Assembly (NCBI RefSeq): GCF_006716745.1
Contig: NZ_VFPP01000001.1
Span: forward strand, 806,001 to 870,000
DNA length: 64,000 bases
Direction: 5' to 3'
Origin: Saccharothrix saharensis
GTDB lineage: Bacteria; Actinomycetota; Actinomycetes; Mycobacteriales; Pseudonocardiaceae
In this document: positions 27,636-36,388 of the stretch, piece after piece
Layout: each line of letters opens with the position of its first letter
Position numbering within the stretch: position 1 is the stretch's first letter
Translations under genes and position numbers: made by a program
Notes under the pieces: generated by a model
Told to the model about the DNA's origin: nothing
Database searches by the model: none
What the model saw: the letters and a program-made list of their open reading frames with translations, nothing else

Positions 27636-29477
27636 ATGGCTGCGCCAAGGTCCGGAAAACCCGTCAACAACCGCAAAAAGGCGGTGTTGCTCGTCCTGCG
27701 CCTCTACGGCCGGGAATTGAGGCGGCACCGCTTCCTCGGCGTGGGCGCGCTCGTGCTGCCCGCGCTGGGCAACACCTGTCTGCTCTACCTGGCGCCGCTG
27801 GCGATCGGCGCGCTCGCGGGCCGCCTCGCCGACAGCGACAACGCCGATTTCGCCACCGTGCTGCCGTACCTGCTCGCGTTCGCCGGTCTCGCGCTGTTCG
27901 CCGAACTGCTGTGGCGCATCGGCGTCCACTGCCTCAACCGCACCGACGGGCGCGGCATCGAGCACCTGTCGGTGTTCGGGGTCGACGCGCTGCTGGGCAA
28001 GGACGCCGCGTTCTTCCACGACAACTTCGCCGGGTCGCTCACCAAGCGGGTGCTGAGCTTCGCGTCGCGCTTCGAGGAGTTCGTGGACACGGTGGCGTTC
28101 CGGATCGTCGCCAACCTGGTACCGCTCGGCTTCGCGTGCGTCGTGCTGTGGACCTACCACCCGCTGCTCGTCGTGGTCCTGCTCGGCCTGATCGCCGTCA
28201 CGGCTCTCGTGGTCGCGCCGCTCATCCGCCGTCGCCAGCGCCTGGTCGACGAGCGCGAGGCCGCCTACGCGCGGGTGTCCGGCCACGTCGCCGACACGCT
28301 GGCGAACATGGAGACCGTGCGGGCGTTCGCCGCCGAGGACCGCGAGAGCGCCGAGCACCGCACCCGCACCGCCGAGACCAGGGTGCTGGCGCTGCGGTCC
28401 TGGGACTACGGCAACCTGCGCATCGACACCGTGGTCGCGCCGCTGTCCGTGCTGACCAGCGTGCTCGGCCTCGCGGTCGCGGTCGGGGTCAGCGGGGGTC
28501 TCGGCGTGGAGGCGATCGTGGTGACGTTCACCTACTTCAACAACGCCACGCGGATCATGTTCGAGTTCAACCAGATCTACCGGCGGTTCGAGAGCGCGCT
28601 CACCGAGGCCGCGCAGTTCACCGAGCTGCTGCTGGAAGAGCCGACCGTGCTCGACCCGGAGGATCCGGAGCCGTTGCGGCCCGAGGATTCCGGGGTCCGG
28701 TTCGACGGCGTGGTGTTCGCGCACGGCGGCGGCGATCCGCTGTTCGCCGGGCTGGATCTCGACATCCCGGCGGGCGCGCGGGTCGGGTTGGTCGGCCGCT
28801 CCGGCGGCGGCAAGACCACGCTCACCCGGTTGCTGCTGCGGCTGATGGACGTGGACGGGGGCCGCATCCTCATCGGCGGCCAGGACATCGCCCGGATGCG
28901 CCAGGCCGACCTGCGCAGCCTGATCGCGTACGTGCCGCAGGACCCGGCCATGTTCCACCGGACGTTGCGCGAGAACATCGCCTTCGCCCGGCCGGACGCC
29001 TCCGACGCGGACATCCTGCGCGCGGCCCGTGCGGCGCACGTGACGGAGTTCGCGGACGGGCTGCCCGACGGGTTCGACACGATGGTCGGCGAACGGGGCA
29101 TCAAGCTGTCCGGTGGGCAGCGGCAACGGGTCGCGCTGGCCCGGGCCATCCTGCGCGACGCGCCGGTGCTGCTGCTGGACGAGGCGACCAGCGCGTTGGA
29201 CTCGGAGAGCGAGGTGCTGGTCCAGGACGCGCTGTGGCGACTGATGGAGGGCCGCACGGCGCTCGTCGTGGCCCACCGCCTGAGCACCGTGGTGGGCATG
29301 GACCGGTTGATCGTCCTCGACCGCGGCCGGATCGTCGAACAGGGCACGCACGCCGAACTGCTCGACGCGGACGGCGCCTACGCCAGGCTGTGGCACCACC
29401 AGTCGGGCGGCTTCCTGGACGAGACGGCGTCCGACGACCACCCGGCTCCGGTGGGCGCGGAACCGTCCCGGGCCTGA
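27636..29477 (+). CDS. ABC exporter half-transporter (fused permease-ATPase)
   Basis: A 613-residue type IV ABC protein. An N-terminal membrane domain (about 40-330) contains several hydrophobic spans, a DNFAGSLTKRVLSFASRFEEF coupling region and FEFNQIYRRFE. The ATPase domain (about 350-590) has Walker A GRSGGGKTT, Q-loop YVPQDPAMF, signature LSGGQRQR, Walker B VLLLDEATSALD and the H-loop VVAHRLST. It should work as a homodimer exporting a lipid, peptide or drug. ATG 27636 has GGAAGGAG 4 bases upstream. No partner gene indicates the substrate. Confidence 0.93.
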   Translation: MAAPRSGKPVNNRKKAVLLVLRLYGRELRRHRFLGVGALVLPALGNTCLLYLAPLAIGALAGRLADSDNADFATVLPYLLAFAGLALFAELLWRIGVHCLNRTDGRGIEHLSVFGVDALLGKDAAFFHDNFAGSLTKRVLSFASRFEEFVDTVAFRIVANLVPLGFACVVLWTYHPLLVVVLLGLIAVTALVVAPLIRRRQRLVDEREAAYARVSGHVADTLANMETVRAFAAEDRESAEHRTRTAETRVLALRSWDYGNLRIDTVVAPLSVLTSVLGLAVAVGVSGGLGVEAIVVTFTYFNNATRIMFEFNQIYRRFESALTEAAQFTELLLEEPTVLDPEDPEPLRPEDSGVRFDGVVFAHGGGDPLFAGLDLDIPAGARVGLVGRSGGGKTTLTRLLLRLMDVDGGRILIGGQDIARMRQADLRSLIAYVPQDPAMFHRTLRENIAFARPDASDADILRAARAAHVTEFADGLPDGFDTMVGERGIKLSGGQRQRVALARAILRDAPVLLLDEATSALDSESEVLVQDALWRLMEGRTALVVAHRLSTVVGMDRLIVLDRGRIVEQGTHAELLDADGAYARLWHHQSGGFLDETASDDHPAPVGAEPSRA

Positions 29478-29602
29478 CCGACCGCGCCGGCCGGGTCCGC
29501 GTGGACCAGCGAGCCGAAGCGGGCCGTGTCGCCCGTTTCCCACCGCCCCGGGAAACGGGCAACACCTGGTCACGGCCTGCCGACCCGGCCAGGGTTGACA
29601 CC

Positions 29603-29950
29603 ATGACCTGCGTCTTCTGTCTCATCGTGGCCGGTGACGCGCCGGCTGACGTGCGCCGTTCCTGGCCCGACGCGGTGGCGATCCGGCCGGACACCGGCGG
29701 CGTCCACCCCGGTCACCTGCTGGTCCTGCCGCGCGTGCACGTGCCCGACGTCGGCACCGACTCGGTGGTGACGGCGGCGGTGATGGCCCGCGCGGCAGAG
29801 CTGGCGGCCGAGCTGCCCGACGCGAACGTGATCACCTCGAAGGGCGTGCACGCCACCCAGAGCGTCCGGCACCTGCACGTGCACGTCGTGCCGCGCGCGG
29901 AGGGTGACGACCTGCCGCTGCCGTGGACACCGCGGCAGCGGCGGCGCTAG
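29603..29950 (+). CDS. HIT-family nucleotide hydrolase
   Basis: A 115-residue histidine-triad protein. It begins with CVFC, which with a later His can bind zinc, and has the catalytic triad motif HLHVHVV. HIT proteins hydrolyse or transfer nucleoside monophosphates from phosphoramidate or dinucleotide substrates. The PGHLLVLPRVHV segment is standard; the residue order around GVHATQSVRHLHVH matches short actinobacterial members. CAGGGT ends 7 bases before the ATG and no ribosome-binding site is seen, suggesting a leaderless start. Its end overlaps the next gene's end by 4 bases on the other strand. Confidence 0.9.
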   Translation: MTCVFCLIVAGDAPADVRRSWPDAVAIRPDTGGVHPGHLLVLPRVHVPDVGTDSVVTAAVMARAAELAAELPDANVITSKGVHATQSVRHLHVHVVPRAEGDDLPLPWTPRQRRR

Positions 29951-30765
29951 CGGGTGGCCTGGAACTCCTCGAACAGCTCGGGGATGTAGGCGAACAGCAG
30001 GTCGACCGTGCTGAACGCGCCGTTGACCGGATCCAGTTGCGCGTAGGCGTAAGCCATCTCCGAGCCCTTGCGGGACGGTGTGGACTCGCGGACGTCGGTC
30101 AGCCAGTCGACGAACGGCACGCGGCGCAGGATCAGCACCGGGTTGAGCAGCGCGCCGTAGATCAGGAGCAGGTCCAGCACGACCGGGCGGTTGCGCAGGG
30201 ACCAGCGGTAGAACTCGGAGAACAGGAAGAACCGGCGTTCCACGGCGGTCGGTCGCAGCCCGTGCAGCTGCTCGGCCATCGCGACACCGTGCTCGGTCGA
30301 GGCCTGCTCGGCTTCGCTCCACGCCCGGTCGTGCTCGTTGCGGACGGTCAGCTCACCCCGGTGCAGCCGTGACAGGTAGGCGGCCCACCGGGCCGAGCCC
30401 GGGTTGCCGTAGCCGTCCGTCGACCGGCCCAGCGCGAGCGCGACGCCGCGTTCGATCCCCTCCAGGATCGCCGCGTCGACGTGCGAGATCCAGGTGCCCG
30501 GCGTGCCGAGCCCGTGGTCGTGGAAGAACGCGAGGACGCCCTCGATGTTGCGCCAGCGGTCCGGCGCACCCAACCCGGCGGCGGGACCGCTCTGCACCAG
30601 GCGCAGGAACTCCAGCCGCTGGGCCACCGTCATCCGGTCGATCTCGGCGGCCGTGCACTCCAGCGACGTCGCGCACTCCCCCGGCGACCGGACCACCGCC
30701 ATCGCCGGGACGGGCGCCACCAACCCCGCCACCAGCGCCAGCACCACAACCCACGCGGATCGCAT
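29947..30765 (-). CDS. Secreted protein of unknown function
   Basis: About 272 residues starting with a signal peptide ([16 protein letters not shown] ... PAMA). The mature part has a conserved-looking ECATSLECTAAEIDRMT segment with two Cys, a region with FFHDHGLGTPGTWISHVDAA, and a hydrophobic stretch near residues 190-205 (VVLDLLLIYGALLNPVLIL) that might associate with membrane. I do not recognise the family. ATG 30765 is preferred over TTG 30777. It is convergent with the HIT gene and overlaps its stop by 4 bases. Confidence 0.75.
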   Translation of the reverse strand: MRSAWVVVLALVAGLVAPVPAMAVVRSPGECATSLECTAAEIDRMTVAQRLEFLRLVQSGPAAGLGAPDRWRNIEGVLAFFHDHGLGTPGTWISHVDAAILEGIERGVALALGRSTDGYGNPGSARWAAYLSRLHRGELTVRNEHDRAWSEAEQASTEHGVAMAEQLHGLRPTAVERRFFLFSEFYRWSLRNRPVVLDLLLIYGALLNPVLILRRVPFVDWLTDVRESTPSRKGSEMAYAYAQLDPVNGAFSTVDLLFAYIPELFEEFQATR

Positions 30766-30819
30766 CACACCGGGCAACTTAACCCGACCGTGCGGCTCCG
30801 GTCCCGGAAAACCACCCGT

Positions 30820-31345
30820 TCAGGTCCGTGACGCTTCGGGGGCCGGCCGGAGGAAGCCGGTCGCCCAAACCGCCACGGCACCGGCCGCGCAGACGGCGAG
30901 CGCGACGAGCATCGGACCGTCCGCACGCCGTCGACCGCCCAACCGAGCAGGGCCGGCGCCTTCGGCACGAACGCGTGCCGGGTCCGCGCCCCGAAGCCGC
31001 CGGGACCGGAGTGGGGCACGTCCGGGATGACCACTCCCGTCAGCACGTCCGCCGGGACGATGGCCGGGAACGACGCCTCCCGGCCGAGGGCCCGGCCCAT
31101 CAGGGTGCCGATCGGCACGCCGAGCGCGGTGGCGACGGCCGTGCCGCCGAAGGACGGACGAGATCGCCCTGCCCGTCCGCTCCGGCGGCATCATGCCCGC
31201 GTCCACCGCGAAGGCCGTGCCGATGAACGGGCCTCGCAGCGCACTTGGTGGTGAGGGCGGTCCCGGGGAGCTCGGCGCTGCTGATCACGAACGAGCCGAA
31301 GAACAGCGCGGTCAGCGCCAGGGTGGTTCGCGACCGGCTCAGGCC
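30820..31345 (-). pseudogene. MFS transporter relic (deleted and frameshifted)
   Basis: Minus-strand reading gives pieces of a drug/sugar-efflux MFS protein in changing frames: TLALTALFFGSFVISSAELPG (first helix region), then FIGTAFAVDAGMMPPERTGRAI (the motif A region of DHA1/AraJ-type carriers), then ALGVPIGTLMGRALGREASF, and finally MLVALAVCAAGAVAVWATGFL, which resembles the last helix. The central helices are missing, so there is a large deletion plus at least two shifts. The flank 31346-31622 holds no gene that I can support. Confidence 0.7.
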
Positions 31346-31622
31346 TGGCCGCGGGGTCGAGGTCCTGGGCACTTCCCCGGTTCGGTTCCGACGTGTCGCC
31401 GACGGCCGGCAACGCTCCCCAACACCGCGGTCGACAAGCCGGGCGTGAGCGCGCCCGGAACCGGGGAAGCCCAGGCCAAGGCCGCCGCACAACCACCGAG
31501 CACGTCCGGCCGCGCGGGACGTGCACCCCGACCCGGGCACCCTCGCGGCCCCGAACCGGCGATTCGAACGCGCATTCGCTCCCACCACCCGTCAGGGGCT
31601 CGGGTGCGGCAGGATCACCGGC

Positions 31623-32675
31623 ATGGTGAGCGCTGCCGCCGATGGCGTCCCCGATCCGGTCGACGACCGGAAGCAGGACGCGGTGGTGGCGTGCGCCGTC
31701 TACGTGGACGGTGTGCGGCTGCCCGGCGACCGGTCCCCCGCCGCCGCCGCCGCCGAGGTCCGCACCCGGGGCACGGGTTTCGTGTGGGTCGGCCTGTTCG
31801 AGCCGGACGAGGAACGCATCCGCGACGTGGCCGAGGCGTTCGGGCTGCACGAGCTGGCCGTCGAGGACGCGGTGCACGCACACCAGCGCCCCAAGCTCGA
31901 CCGCTACGACGGCAACCTGTTCATGGTGCTCAAGACCCTGCGGTTCATCGAGCACGACTCGCCGACCACGGCGCACGAGATCGTGGAGTCCGGCGAGATC
32001 ATGGTGTTCCTCGGCCGCGACTACGTCGTCACGGTCCGCCACGGGCACCACTCGGAGCTGGGCGACGTGCGCCGTCAGCTGGAGGCCGACCCGCAACTGC
32101 TGGCCGCCGGACCCGCGATGGTGCTGCACGAGATCGCCGACCGCGTGGTGGACGGCTACGGCGAGGTGATCGAGGCCTTCCAGGGCGACATCGACCTGGT
32201 CGAGACCGCGGTGTTCGCGCCGCGCAGCGAGCTGAGCGTCGAGCAGATGTACCTGGTCAAGCGGGAGATCATGGAGCTGCGCCGGGCCGTCGTGCCGCTC
32301 GCGGGGCCGCTGCGCAAGCTGAGCGACGGCTCCTGCGGCCCGCTGGTGCCCGACGTGGTGCGCTCCTACTTCCGCAACGTCGACGACCACCTCACCGCCG
32401 CCGCCGAACGGGTCGCCGCGTTCGACGAGGTGCTGACGACGCTGGTCGACGCGACCCTGGCCAAGGTGTCGTTGCAGCAGAACAACGACATGCGCAAGAT
32501 GTCCGCGTGGGTGGCGATCATCGCCGTGCCCACCATGGTGGCGGGCACCTACGGCATGAACTTCGACCACATGCCCGAGCTGCGCTGGAGGTACGGCTAC
32601 CCGCTGGTGGTGGCGGTGACCCTGGCCGTGTGCGTGGGGCTGTACCGGCTGTTCAAGCGCAACCGGTGGCTGTGA
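31623..32675 (+). CDS. corA: CorA-family Mg2+/Co2+ transporter
   Basis: A 350-residue inner-membrane divalent-cation channel. The large cytoplasmic N-terminal funnel (about 1-285) is followed by two C-terminal transmembrane helices; the first ends with the pore signature YGMNF and the loop MPEL. It forms homopentamers. ATG 31623 has no Shine-Dalgarno; CAGGAT ends 7 bases before it, so a leaderless mRNA is possible. A small membrane protein gene follows after 29 bases. Confidence 0.93.
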   Translation: MVSAAADGVPDPVDDRKQDAVVACAVYVDGVRLPGDRSPAAAAAEVRTRGTGFVWVGLFEPDEERIRDVAEAFGLHELAVEDAVHAHQRPKLDRYDGNLFMVLKTLRFIEHDSPTTAHEIVESGEIMVFLGRDYVVTVRHGHHSELGDVRRQLEADPQLLAAGPAMVLHEIADRVVDGYGEVIEAFQGDIDLVETAVFAPRSELSVEQMYLVKREIMELRRAVVPLAGPLRKLSDGSCGPLVPDVVRSYFRNVDDHLTAAAERVAAFDEVLTTLVDATLAKVSLQQNNDMRKMSAWVAIIAVPTMVAGTYGMNFDHMPELRWRYGYPLVVAVTLAVCVGLYRLFKRNRWL

Positions 32676-32704
32676 CGGACGCGGCGGGTCGGGGGCACGG
32701 CAGT

Positions 32705-32977
32705 ATGGACGGCATGATGCGGCAGTTCCCCGCCAAGGACCGGCCGGGCAGGGACGCCTGGCTCGGACCGATCTCGCTGTGCCTCGCCCTGCTGAGCTGG
32801 CCGATCCCGGCGGGCGGCCCGGTGCTCGCGCTGGGCGCGGTGGCCTGCGGCGTGCGCTCGATGACCACCAGGACCGAGTACCGCCTGGACTGGACGGCGG
32901 TCGCGGGCACGTGCGTCGCCGCCCTGCAACTCCTGCTGTCGCTCATGCTGTTCGCCATGTCCGCCGGAGGTCATTAG
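32705..32977 (+). CDS. Small two-helix membrane protein, DUF4190-like
   Basis: A 90-residue protein with two hydrophobic helices (ISLCLALLSWPIPAGGPVLALGAVACGV and VAGTCVAALQLLLSLMLF) separated by a basic loop, reminiscent of DUF4190 proteins. ATG 32705 or 32714 may be the start. It follows corA closely on the same strand and may share its transcript. Function unknown. Confidence 0.7.
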   Translation: MDGMMRQFPAKDRPGRDAWLGPISLCLALLSWPIPAGGPVLALGAVACGVRSMTTRTEYRLDWTAVAGTCVAALQLLLSLMLFAMSAGGH

Positions 32978-33014
32978 GCGGACCCCGGGCCGCGACCCGA
33001 CCGTCGGCTGAACC

Positions 33015-33053
33015 GTGCGGGAGGTCCGGCGAGCAGCGCCGGACCTCCCGCAC
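33015..33053. terminator. Bidirectional hairpin between corA unit and xylanase relic
   Basis: Perfect 16-base arms (33015-33030 and 33038-33053) enclose the loop GAGCAGC between two convergent gene ends. It should stop transcription in both directions. Confidence 0.85.
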
Positions 33054-33063
33054 CGTCACGGCG

Positions 33064-33624
<561 letters not shown>

Positions 33625-33722
33625 CTAGCGCATCCGGCCGGGAGGCACGGCCGCGGGGAGGGGTTGGTACATCCGATCAGGGGTATCCCACCGCCCTGGT
33701 CGAACAGCCCCCGGAGGCGGCG

Positions 33723-34865
33723 ATGGGCAGTCTGGCAGGCGCGCAGGCTCCGACGCTCGGAGTCGAGGAAGAGTTCCTGCTGGTGGACGCCCGGACCGGG
33801 GCACCCGTGCCGCGCGGCCGGGAGGTGGTCGAGGCGGCCAACGCGCGGTTCGGCGTGGACCTCGACGTCGAGCTGGTCCAGGCGCAGGTGGAGACCCGCA
33901 CCCCGATCTGCCACGACCTCGCCGACGTGCGTCGACAGCTCCTCGGCCTGCGCCTGGTCGCCGCCGAGGCCGCGCACGCGCTCGGCCTCCGCCTGCTGGC
34001 CGTGGGCGCGCCGCCCGTCGGCGGGCCGGACCTGCCGACCGACGCCGAGGACCGCTACCGCGCGCTCGCCGAGGACTACCGGCTGCTCGCCGCCGAGCAG
34101 TCCATCTGCGGCTGCCACGTGCACGTCGCCGTGCCGGACCTGGAGACGGCGGTGCAGGTGTGCAACCACGTGCGGCTGTGGCTGCCGGTGCTCGCGGCGG
34201 TCACCGCGAACTCCCCCTTCGCCCACGGCCTGGACACCGGTTACGCGAGCTGGCGGTCGGTGGTGTGGTCGCGGTGGCCGAGCGCGGGCCCGCCGCCGCA
34301 CTTCGAGTCGGCGGCGCACTACGAGTCCACTTGCGACATGCTGCTCGACTGCGGCGCGGCCCGGGACCGGCGGATGATCTACTGGGACGTCCGGCCGTCC
34401 GCGCACCTGCCGACCGTGGAGGTCCGGGTCGCCGACGTCGCCGCCACTGTGGACGAAGCGGTGCTGCTGGCCGCGTTGGTGCGCGCGCTCGTCACGACCG
34501 CGCTGGCCGACCTCCGGCGCGGTCTGCGTGCGTCGCCCGTGCCGGTGGAGGTGTTGCGCGCCGCCACGTGGCGTGCCGCGCGGGACGGCATGGCCGGGCA
34601 GTCCCTGGACGTCCTGTCCGGACGCCTGGTGCCCACCCGCATGTTGCTCGACCGGCTGCTGCACCGCGTCCACGACCAGCTCGACGACGTCGACCTCGTG
34701 CGCGGGCTGCTGTCCACCCTGGACGCCGAAGGCGGTGGCGCGGATCGGCAACGGCGCGCGTTCGCCCGCGCGGGCCGGATGTCCGACGTGCTGGACCGGC
34801 TGGCCCGCGACACGTTGTCCGGCTCGGAGACGTGGACCGGCGGGCCGTTCCGCCGCAGCGCCTGA
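33723..34865 (+). CDS. Carboxylate-amine ligase, YbdK/GCS2 family
   Basis: A 380-residue cytoplasmic ligase of the glutamate-cysteine ligase 2 family. It opens with TLGVEEEFLLVD, and shows CGCHVHVAVPD, the active-site type segment of the family, and VEVRVADV near the end of the core. YbdK enzymes show weak gamma-glutamylcysteine ligase activity; the true substrate is unknown. GGAGG lies 8 bases before ATG 33723. The length matches the usual 370-390 residues. Confidence 0.92.
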   Translation: MGSLAGAQAPTLGVEEEFLLVDARTGAPVPRGREVVEAANARFGVDLDVELVQAQVETRTPICHDLADVRRQLLGLRLVAAEAAHALGLRLLAVGAPPVGGPDLPTDAEDRYRALAEDYRLLAAEQSICGCHVHVAVPDLETAVQVCNHVRLWLPVLAAVTANSPFAHGLDTGYASWRSVVWSRWPSAGPPPHFESAAHYESTCDMLLDCGAARDRRMIYWDVRPSAHLPTVEVRVADVAATVDEAVLLAALVRALVTTALADLRRGLRASPVPVEVLRAATWRAARDGMAGQSLDVLSGRLVPTRMLLDRLLHRVHDQLDDVDLVRGLLSTLDAEGGGADRQRRAFARAGRMSDVLDRLARDTLSGSETWTGGPFRRSA

Positions 34866-35213
34866 TCAGCCGCCGTCCGGCCCGGCGCGGGCGAGGCGGA
34901 ACAACGCGGCCCGACCGGCGAGCAGGAAGACCCGGGCGGCCTGGACGTCGCCGGAGGCGGCTTGGTCGTCCGCGTCGCGCAGGAAGCCCAGCGCGGCCGA
35001 CACCGGACCGTTCGGCGTGCGGTCCGCGAGGTCCCGCAAGCGGTCCAGCACCGGGGCGACGGTCGCCGCGTAGCCGGTGAGCACCCGGTTGATCTCCTGC
35101 CGGGCGTCGGCGTGCCGGGGATCGAGGCGCAGCACCGCCTGCACCGCGCAGTCGACGGCGACCCGCAGCACGGCGACCGGATCGCCCTCCACCTGGACCT
35201 TGTGCTCGCTCAC
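34866..35213 (-). CDS. Small helical protein of unknown function
   Basis: A 115-residue, mostly helical protein from GTG 35213 (VSEHKVQVEGDPVAVLRVAV). It has no membrane segment, Cys motif or recognised domain. Its stop abuts the stop of the YbdK-like gene. The longer frame to 35372 is judged non-coding because it overlaps the promoter region of the divergent HATPase gene. Function unknown. Confidence 0.6.
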   Translation of the reverse strand: MSEHKVQVEGDPVAVLRVAVDCAVQAVLRLDPRHADARQEINRVLTGYAATVAPVLDRLRDLADRTPNGPVSAALGFLRDADDQAASGDVQAARVFLLAGRAALFRLARAGPDGG

Positions 35214-35370
35214 GAAGAGCCAGGGTAAATCACGATCCGTGACACGGCATGCGCTCACCGCGTCCGGAGGACGGGATGTGTGCACTTGCCACGTCCGGGG
35301 TACCCGGTGGCGCCAAGGGCCGTTTTGAACAGACAGGGCGGCTGGACCGCTCGCACTGGGGGAACGGCCC

Positions 35371-35775
35371 ATGACTCAGTCGGACCACGCACTCGCGGCC
35401 AGGATCAGCGTCGACCTCAACACGTCGGTGCCGCCGTTGGCGCAGATCCGGCAGTGGCTGGCGACCATCCTGGCCGACCTGGCCGAGGACGTGCTGCAAG
35501 ACCTGATGCTCGTGTGCACCGAGCTGGTGTCCAACGCCTACGACCACGCCGGCGCGCCGCGCCGGTTGCGCGTGCACCGGGCGCGCGACCGCGACTCGCT
35601 GCGGATCGAGGTGGACGACGGCAGCCCGGACCGCCTGCCGGTGGCCGGGGCGTCACGCCTGGGCTCGTTCCGCGGCCGCGGCCTGATCATGGTGGACACC
35701 CTGTCGCGCAGGCAGTGGGGCACCCACCTGAGCGACGGCGGCAAGACGGTGTGGGCCGAGCTGCCGCTGTCCTGA
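35371..35775 (+). CDS. RsbW-like ATP-binding (HATPase_c) regulator
   Basis: A 134-residue GHKL ATPase domain protein. The N-box reads CTELVSNAYDHAG, followed by VDDGSPDRLP and a G-rich lid (SFRGRGLIMVD). Stand-alone proteins of this type in actinomycetes are anti-sigma or anti-antagonist kinases that phosphorylate STAS proteins in partner-switching. GGGGGA lies 9 bases before ATG 35371. No sigma factor is next to it; possible partners are the STAS proteins at 47514 and 57049. Confidence 0.9.
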   Translation: MTQSDHALAARISVDLNTSVPPLAQIRQWLATILADLAEDVLQDLMLVCTELVSNAYDHAGAPRRLRVHRARDRDSLRIEVDDGSPDRLPVAGASRLGSFRGRGLIMVDTLSRRQWGTHLSDGGKTVWAELPLS

Positions 35776-35880
35776 CCACCGGGCCTGGGGGAAGTCGGCC
35801 CGGTCGGCGAGCCGCCGTGAGGCGTCGGACACGGCGGACGGGATGACCTCCGAGCCTTTCGGCCGTCATGGCGTCCCACC

Positions 35881-35897
35881 GTGCAACAACGTTGCAC
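35881..35897. promoter_or_regulatory. Perfect 17-base palindrome GTGCAAC-AAC-GTTGCAC
   Basis: Seven-base arms around AAC lie between two convergent genes (ends at 35775 and 35910). It looks like a TetR/MarR-class operator but has no promoter-facing gene; as a hairpin it is short and not GC-strong. Confidence 0.4.
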
Positions 35898-35909
35898 GAC
35901 GCGGCGGTC

Positions 35910-36302
35910 TCAGAAGCTGTCGCCCTCGGTCAGCTCGTGCTCGAACCGGTCGGCGGCCGCGACCAGCAACATCAGCGGCCGTTCGAACTCCTCGCGCACG
36001 CTCAGGTCCTCCAGCGGCACGGTGTGCTTGAGCAGCGCGACGTCGTCCACCACGGCGGCACCGCCGACCGCCGACGTGCCCGCGAGCTGGAGCAGCCGCT
36101 TCAGGTCGATCGCGTCGGCCCGACCGACGGGCGAGGAGATCTCGACCCACGCCACGCCGTCGGACTCCGGCACGTGGTGCACCGAGACCTGCTGGGTCCG
36201 GTCCTGGCCCAGGTCGAGCCGGAAGCGCAGCCAGCTGTCGGTCTCCTCCAACACCTCGTACCGCGTCCGGACATAGTTGATCACGTCGATCCAGCTGGTC
36301 AC
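35910..36302 (-). CDS. Hypothetical protein, possibly YbjN/CesT-like fold
   Basis: A 130-residue acidic protein (starting MTSWIDVINYVRTRYEVLEE) with alternating strands and helices: RFRLDLGQDRTQQVSVHHV and VAWVEISSPVG. This pattern resembles the YbjN/type III chaperone-like fold but I cannot assign it. It lies 86 bases downstream of the large NACHT ATPase on the same strand, so it may be part of that unit. Function unknown. Confidence 0.7.
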   Translation of the reverse strand: MTSWIDVINYVRTRYEVLEETDSWLRFRLDLGQDRTQQVSVHHVPESDGVAWVEISSPVGRADAIDLKRLLQLAGTSAVGGAAVVDDVALLKHTVPLEDLSVREEFERPLMLLVAAADRFEHELTEGDSF

Positions 36303-36388
36303 CGTCGTTGCCCCTCGCCCTGCTCACGCCACGCCGCCCGGTCGCTGCACACGGTATCGGAACTCGTCCGCGCCGCCGGGGAGATCGC

